A stretch of DNA of 64,000 nucleotides from Bolinopsis microptera (lineage: Eukaryota > Ctenophora > Tentaculata > Lobata > Bolinopsidae): contig NC_087072.1 of the NCBI RefSeq assembly GCF_026151205.1, forward strand, positions 14,362,169 to 14,426,168. Reading direction: 5' to 3'. Below the pieces are notes generated by a model. It was not told the DNA's origin and searched no databases. It was given only the letters and a program-made list of their open reading frames with translations. The stretch's first letter is position 1. Every line of letters starts with the position of its first letter. Shown here in pieces: positions 60,785-64,000 of this stretch. Both the position numbers and the translations under genes were made by a program.

Positions 60785-63700
60785 CTAAAGTATTAGCGTA
60801 TTTTCGGTAGCTTTCGGCGCTTGGGCTACTGCCTTATTATCGTCACATTCAGTCGTCTGGATCGGTTGATGGGTACTGGTACTTCGGCAGCAGTTGATAT
60901 TTGATTTACATGTCCAAACACAGAGTACAACTGCTATCAACGCAGTTATTGCCGCAGTTGTCATGGCAACAATAGCTATTGTTTCTGTGGATTCAGGTGA
61001 TAAGCTAGAGTGAGAGATCATAAGATCTGCTTCTGCTGATTGTAGCTGCTTCATGATGCTATCCATGTGTGTTTGAACAGTCACTTGTTGGCTTACCGCC
61101 GAACGCCAATCCTCTATCTCTTCACTGGAGAAGTTAGATTCGATGTATGAGCTAACTAAGGTTGGCTTTTCGACAAAATACCGACCGATTTGTACGGATG
61201 TTATATCTTTCCAAGGCAAAAAGGCCGTGCCCAAAGGTCCCGTTGTTGTAGCTTTGATTCCTTGTTCCGTCGAGATCGAAATAGCTTCGCTTTTATTAGC
61301 GGTTAGCAAAATGCCTGCATTGTCGAATAATATCGACGTTGTACACGTCTTTCTATTTTATCGACATTGAGGGAGGCTTTCAAGGCAGCTTGAGTTTGTA
61401 AGCATAGGGGAGAAGCACGTGGCGATTCCTTGGAACAGTTTGCAGTATTTTCGATCGAGGGGATAAAATGTAGAGTCGCTAATATAAACGTACTCAGAAA
61501 GGTCAAGTAAGAAACAGGTATCGTTCTTCATTATTCCCGTTTGCGATACTTCGTAATACGCTGCTAATGGTTTTTCGACCATTTGAAAGCTCATGACAAG
61601 ATGAACAATTAACGCTCCACTTTGGATCTCAAGATATGCATGAGTCATGGTAACTGTAGCTGTTTTGTAGAGACTAAAGACATTTTTCGCAAAGTATGTG
61701 TTTTTCAGGAAGCTGTGGTCGTTAATGATGGACTCCAGTTCCGTAGGTGTAAGATCTAACGGTGTGAGACCCGTTGTTATTGTTCCGTCTAAGATGGCTC
61801 TAAAAACCTCTTTTAGTTTTGTTTCCCATTTAAGGCTCCACTTGAATCAAGAATCTGACTTTGAATTCTTTTTAGGGATGAATTAACGTGGTTTTCCAGG
61901 CGTGTAATACTGTGCACAATCTCTTTATCGATGGAGATCATTTTCTCATCAAAGGAATGTTGGGTTGCGATTAGGAACCGACCGGAAATCCGGCTGAATC
62001 CGGTTCCGGCCGGATATCCGGCTTCAAAATCCGGTTCCGGTTCCGGCTCCGGCTGGAAAAAAATTTGCCGGATTTTTGCCGGATTTCAGTTTTTTTACCG
62101 AAAAAAAAAATCAAAAAAATATTTTCGGCTAATAATGAACAGGGTAGCCTGAATCGTGGAAAAAAAGTGGTTTTCAGAAAAACTTTTAAAAAATTTTGAC
62201 TTAGAAGTTTTTCGGTCCGAGTCGTTCTCGAGACGTACCTCCTGTATCGAGAGCTCCCGCTTCCGAGCTCGTGTTGCAAAGGGGAGGCCTGCCTTCCAAG
62301 ATCACATTACCGGGGGAAACCTCGAGTCCAGAATTGTGTATCGATGGGTAGGTGCGGACTTCGAAAAACCGAAAAAATATTTTCGGCTAATAATGAACAG
62401 GGTAGCCTGAATCGTGGAAAAAAGTGGTTTTCAGAAAAACTTTGAAAAATTTTGACTTAGAAGTTTTTCGGTCCGAGTCGTTCTCGAGACGTACCTCCTG
62501 TATCGAGAGCTCCCGCTTCCGAGCTCGTATTGCAAAGGGGAGGCCTGCCTTTCGAGATCACATTACCAGGGGAAACCTCGAGTCCAGAATTGTGTATCGA
62601 GGGGTAGGTGGGGACTTCGAAAAACCGAAAAAATATTTTCGGCTAATAATGAACAGGGTAGCCTTAATCGTGGAAAAAAGTGGTTTTCAGAAAAACTTTG
62701 AAAAATTTTGACTTAGAAGTTTTTCGGTCCGAGTCGTTCTCTAGACGTACCTCCTGTATCGAGAGCTCCCGCTTCCGAGCTCGTGTTGCAAAGGGGAGGC
62801 CTGCCTTCCAAGATCACATTACCGGGGGAAACCTCGAGTCCAGAATTGTGTATCGATGGGTAGGTGCGGACTTCGAAAAACCGAAAAAATATTTTCGGCT
62901 ATTAATGAACAGGGTAGCCTGAATCGTGGAAAAAAGTGGTTTTCAGAAAAACTTTGAAAAATTTTGACTTAGAAGTTTTTCGGTCCGAGTCGTTCTCTAG
63001 ACGTACCTCCTGTATCGAGAGCTCCCGCTTCCGAGCTCGTGTTGCAAAGGGGAGGCCTGCCTTCCGAGATCGCATTACCGGGGGAAACCTTGAGTCCAGA
63101 ATACAGAATAGTGTATCGAGGGGTAGGTGCGGACTTAAAAAAACCGGAAAATATTTTGGGCCACCTCCCTGGGCTAGCCCCCGGCTATAATCGCAAAATT
63201 GGCAGTATTTAATCTTCTGATTATGAAATACGAAATATGAAGGTCACGTGTTCAGGGTCTGGGTAGCTAGGTACTTAATTAGCTCATTACTGCAATCATG
63301 TGACTCAGCTCTAGACGCCAGACGGTGATTAGTACTGTACTAGACAGTGCCTGCTTACGAACAACCTTATTAAGCACCTCTGGTTGTAAGTCACGTGACC
63401 CATTGATACTCAGACTTGCATGAAAAAAAGGGAATTCGCACAAACGCGCTCAATCAGGGGTCTGGCAGCATATGCCAATTAGATATCATTTCTGATTATT
63501 ACTCGTCTAGTGTCGTGACTCGTGTTACATTGTGTCTGCTACGTATACTGCTTGTTTAAGCAATGTTTAGTAGTAGATAGGAAGATTTGTAAAAAAACTA
63601 TATCTGTTCGGACGTTGAAGCCGCCCTAAGTCGAGTCGAGTAGTAGTAAATCTAAAACATCGTCCGTCTGCTTGTTCTACTCAGAAGAAAATGGGATCCC

Positions 63701-64000
63701 TTATGCAAGCTGCAAGAAGTGCTCGATGAAGATTAGGCGTGGAAAGGAAGGAAATTTTCCGGCAACATCCGGCAAAAACCGGCAAAATCCGGCTGCCTTT
63801 TATTTCACTCTGAAACCACCGGTTCCGGTCCGGCAAAATCCGGCTTGCCGGATTTGAGATCCAAATCTGGCTGAATCCGGTCCGGCAGCCAAAACCCCAA
63901 TCCGGTCGGTTCCTAGTTGCGATAAAGATACCTAGCCTTTCTTCAACTTTTTCGATATGACTTTTCAGGGATCCATAGGAAATGCCCGTCAGTAGTAAGT
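60785..64000 (-). pseudogene. Retroviral envelope-like (fusion glycoprotein) remnant, interrupted
   Basis: Minus-strand pieces at 63916-64000, 61971-61650, 61648-61358 and 61309-60785 look like one membrane glycoprotein. It has an N-terminal heptad-like helical part, a cysteine-bearing ectodomain, and near the C-terminus one long hydrophobic anchor (around 60890-60960) followed by a short Cys-rich tail. That layout is typical of class I-type envelope proteins of endogenous retroelements (for example Ty3/gypsy or BEL types). It is broken by frame changes around 61309 and 61648 and by a hAT-like element at 61972-63915. No polymerase or LTR is visible in the window. The gene continues to the right. 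The assignment rests on layout only. Confidence 0.4.
61964..63923. mobile_element. hAT-like element with 256-bp satellite units inside the env-like remnant
   Basis: The element is 61972-63915, flanked by exact 8-bp duplications GTTGCGAT (61964-61971 and 63916-63923). Inverted ends read TAGGAACCGACCGGA, and both subterminal regions are packed with CCGG motifs (AATCCGGCT, CCGGTTCCGG). The middle (62156-63150) is four tandem copies of a 256-bp unit. Copies 1 and 3 are nearly identical to each other, suggesting expansion by dimers. The unit is the reverse complement of the one in the element at 30143-31505. No transposase. Confidence 0.85.

Noticed and set aside
62156-63190. Four similar 80-95 codon frames
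   Set aside because: Each corresponds to one 256-bp satellite unit of the hAT-like element.

Overview
This is a window of animal nuclear DNA. It is AT-rich, its genes have many short GT-AG introns, and it is full of non-autonomous hAT-like transposons, non-LTR retrotransposon pieces and mini/microsatellites. The gene set (VPS16, PUS10, a CERT-type START protein, a PAAT-like protein, CUL2, a papain-like protein, a CNC-bZIP factor, a GnT-V-like luminal protein) is metazoan. The compact introns together with this repeat load suggest an early-branching invertebrate such as a cnidarian, but the species cannot be fixed from the sequence alone.

Layout. 1-543: last two exons of VPS16 (+). 715-3694: a hAT-like element with poly-G/C tips and an 8-bp target duplication, enclosing a second 2.2-kb inverted-repeat element full of a 15-bp motif. 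3979-6893: complete nine-exon PUS10 (+). 7258-7917: START-domain gene (+). 9869-11267: 3' part of a PAAT (C10orf88)-like gene (+). 11602-18998: three tandem copies of an unrecognised two-exon membrane-protein gene, the first a pseudogene. 19461-23709: large hAT-like element built of 326-bp satellite units in two opposing arrays. 24047-32479: complete 17-exon cullin-2 gene (+). Its intron 4 begins with 18 tandem copies of the 5' splice site, its intron 12 holds an antisense papain-like gene that has lost its catalytic cysteine, and its intron 13 holds another hAT-like element.

33619-37833: CR1/Jockey-type LINE (-), nearly intact. 37950-40139: two further inverted-repeat elements. 41584-45470: CNC-type bZIP transcription factor gene (-). 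46099-48148: long-TIR element. 49061-51814: five exons of a luminal cysteine-rich gene (-) resembling the C-terminal module of GnT-V. 50109-50692: a hAT-like element in its intron. 50938-51397, 53005-54712 and others: large micro- and minisatellites. 56685-56815: a SINE with a 13-bp target duplication. 58300-58715: LINE 3' fragment. 60785-64000: decayed retroviral envelope-like sequence (-), split at 61971 by a hAT-like element.

The host genes are housekeeping genes with no obvious shared pathway (endosomal tethering, RNA modification, lipid transfer, ubiquitin ligation, stress transcription), so no operon-like system is claimed for them. The unusual content is the unknown tandem family, the tandemly multiplied splice donors, and the repeated occurrence of satellite arrays inside hAT-like elements. 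No tRNA, rRNA or CRISPR array was recognised.
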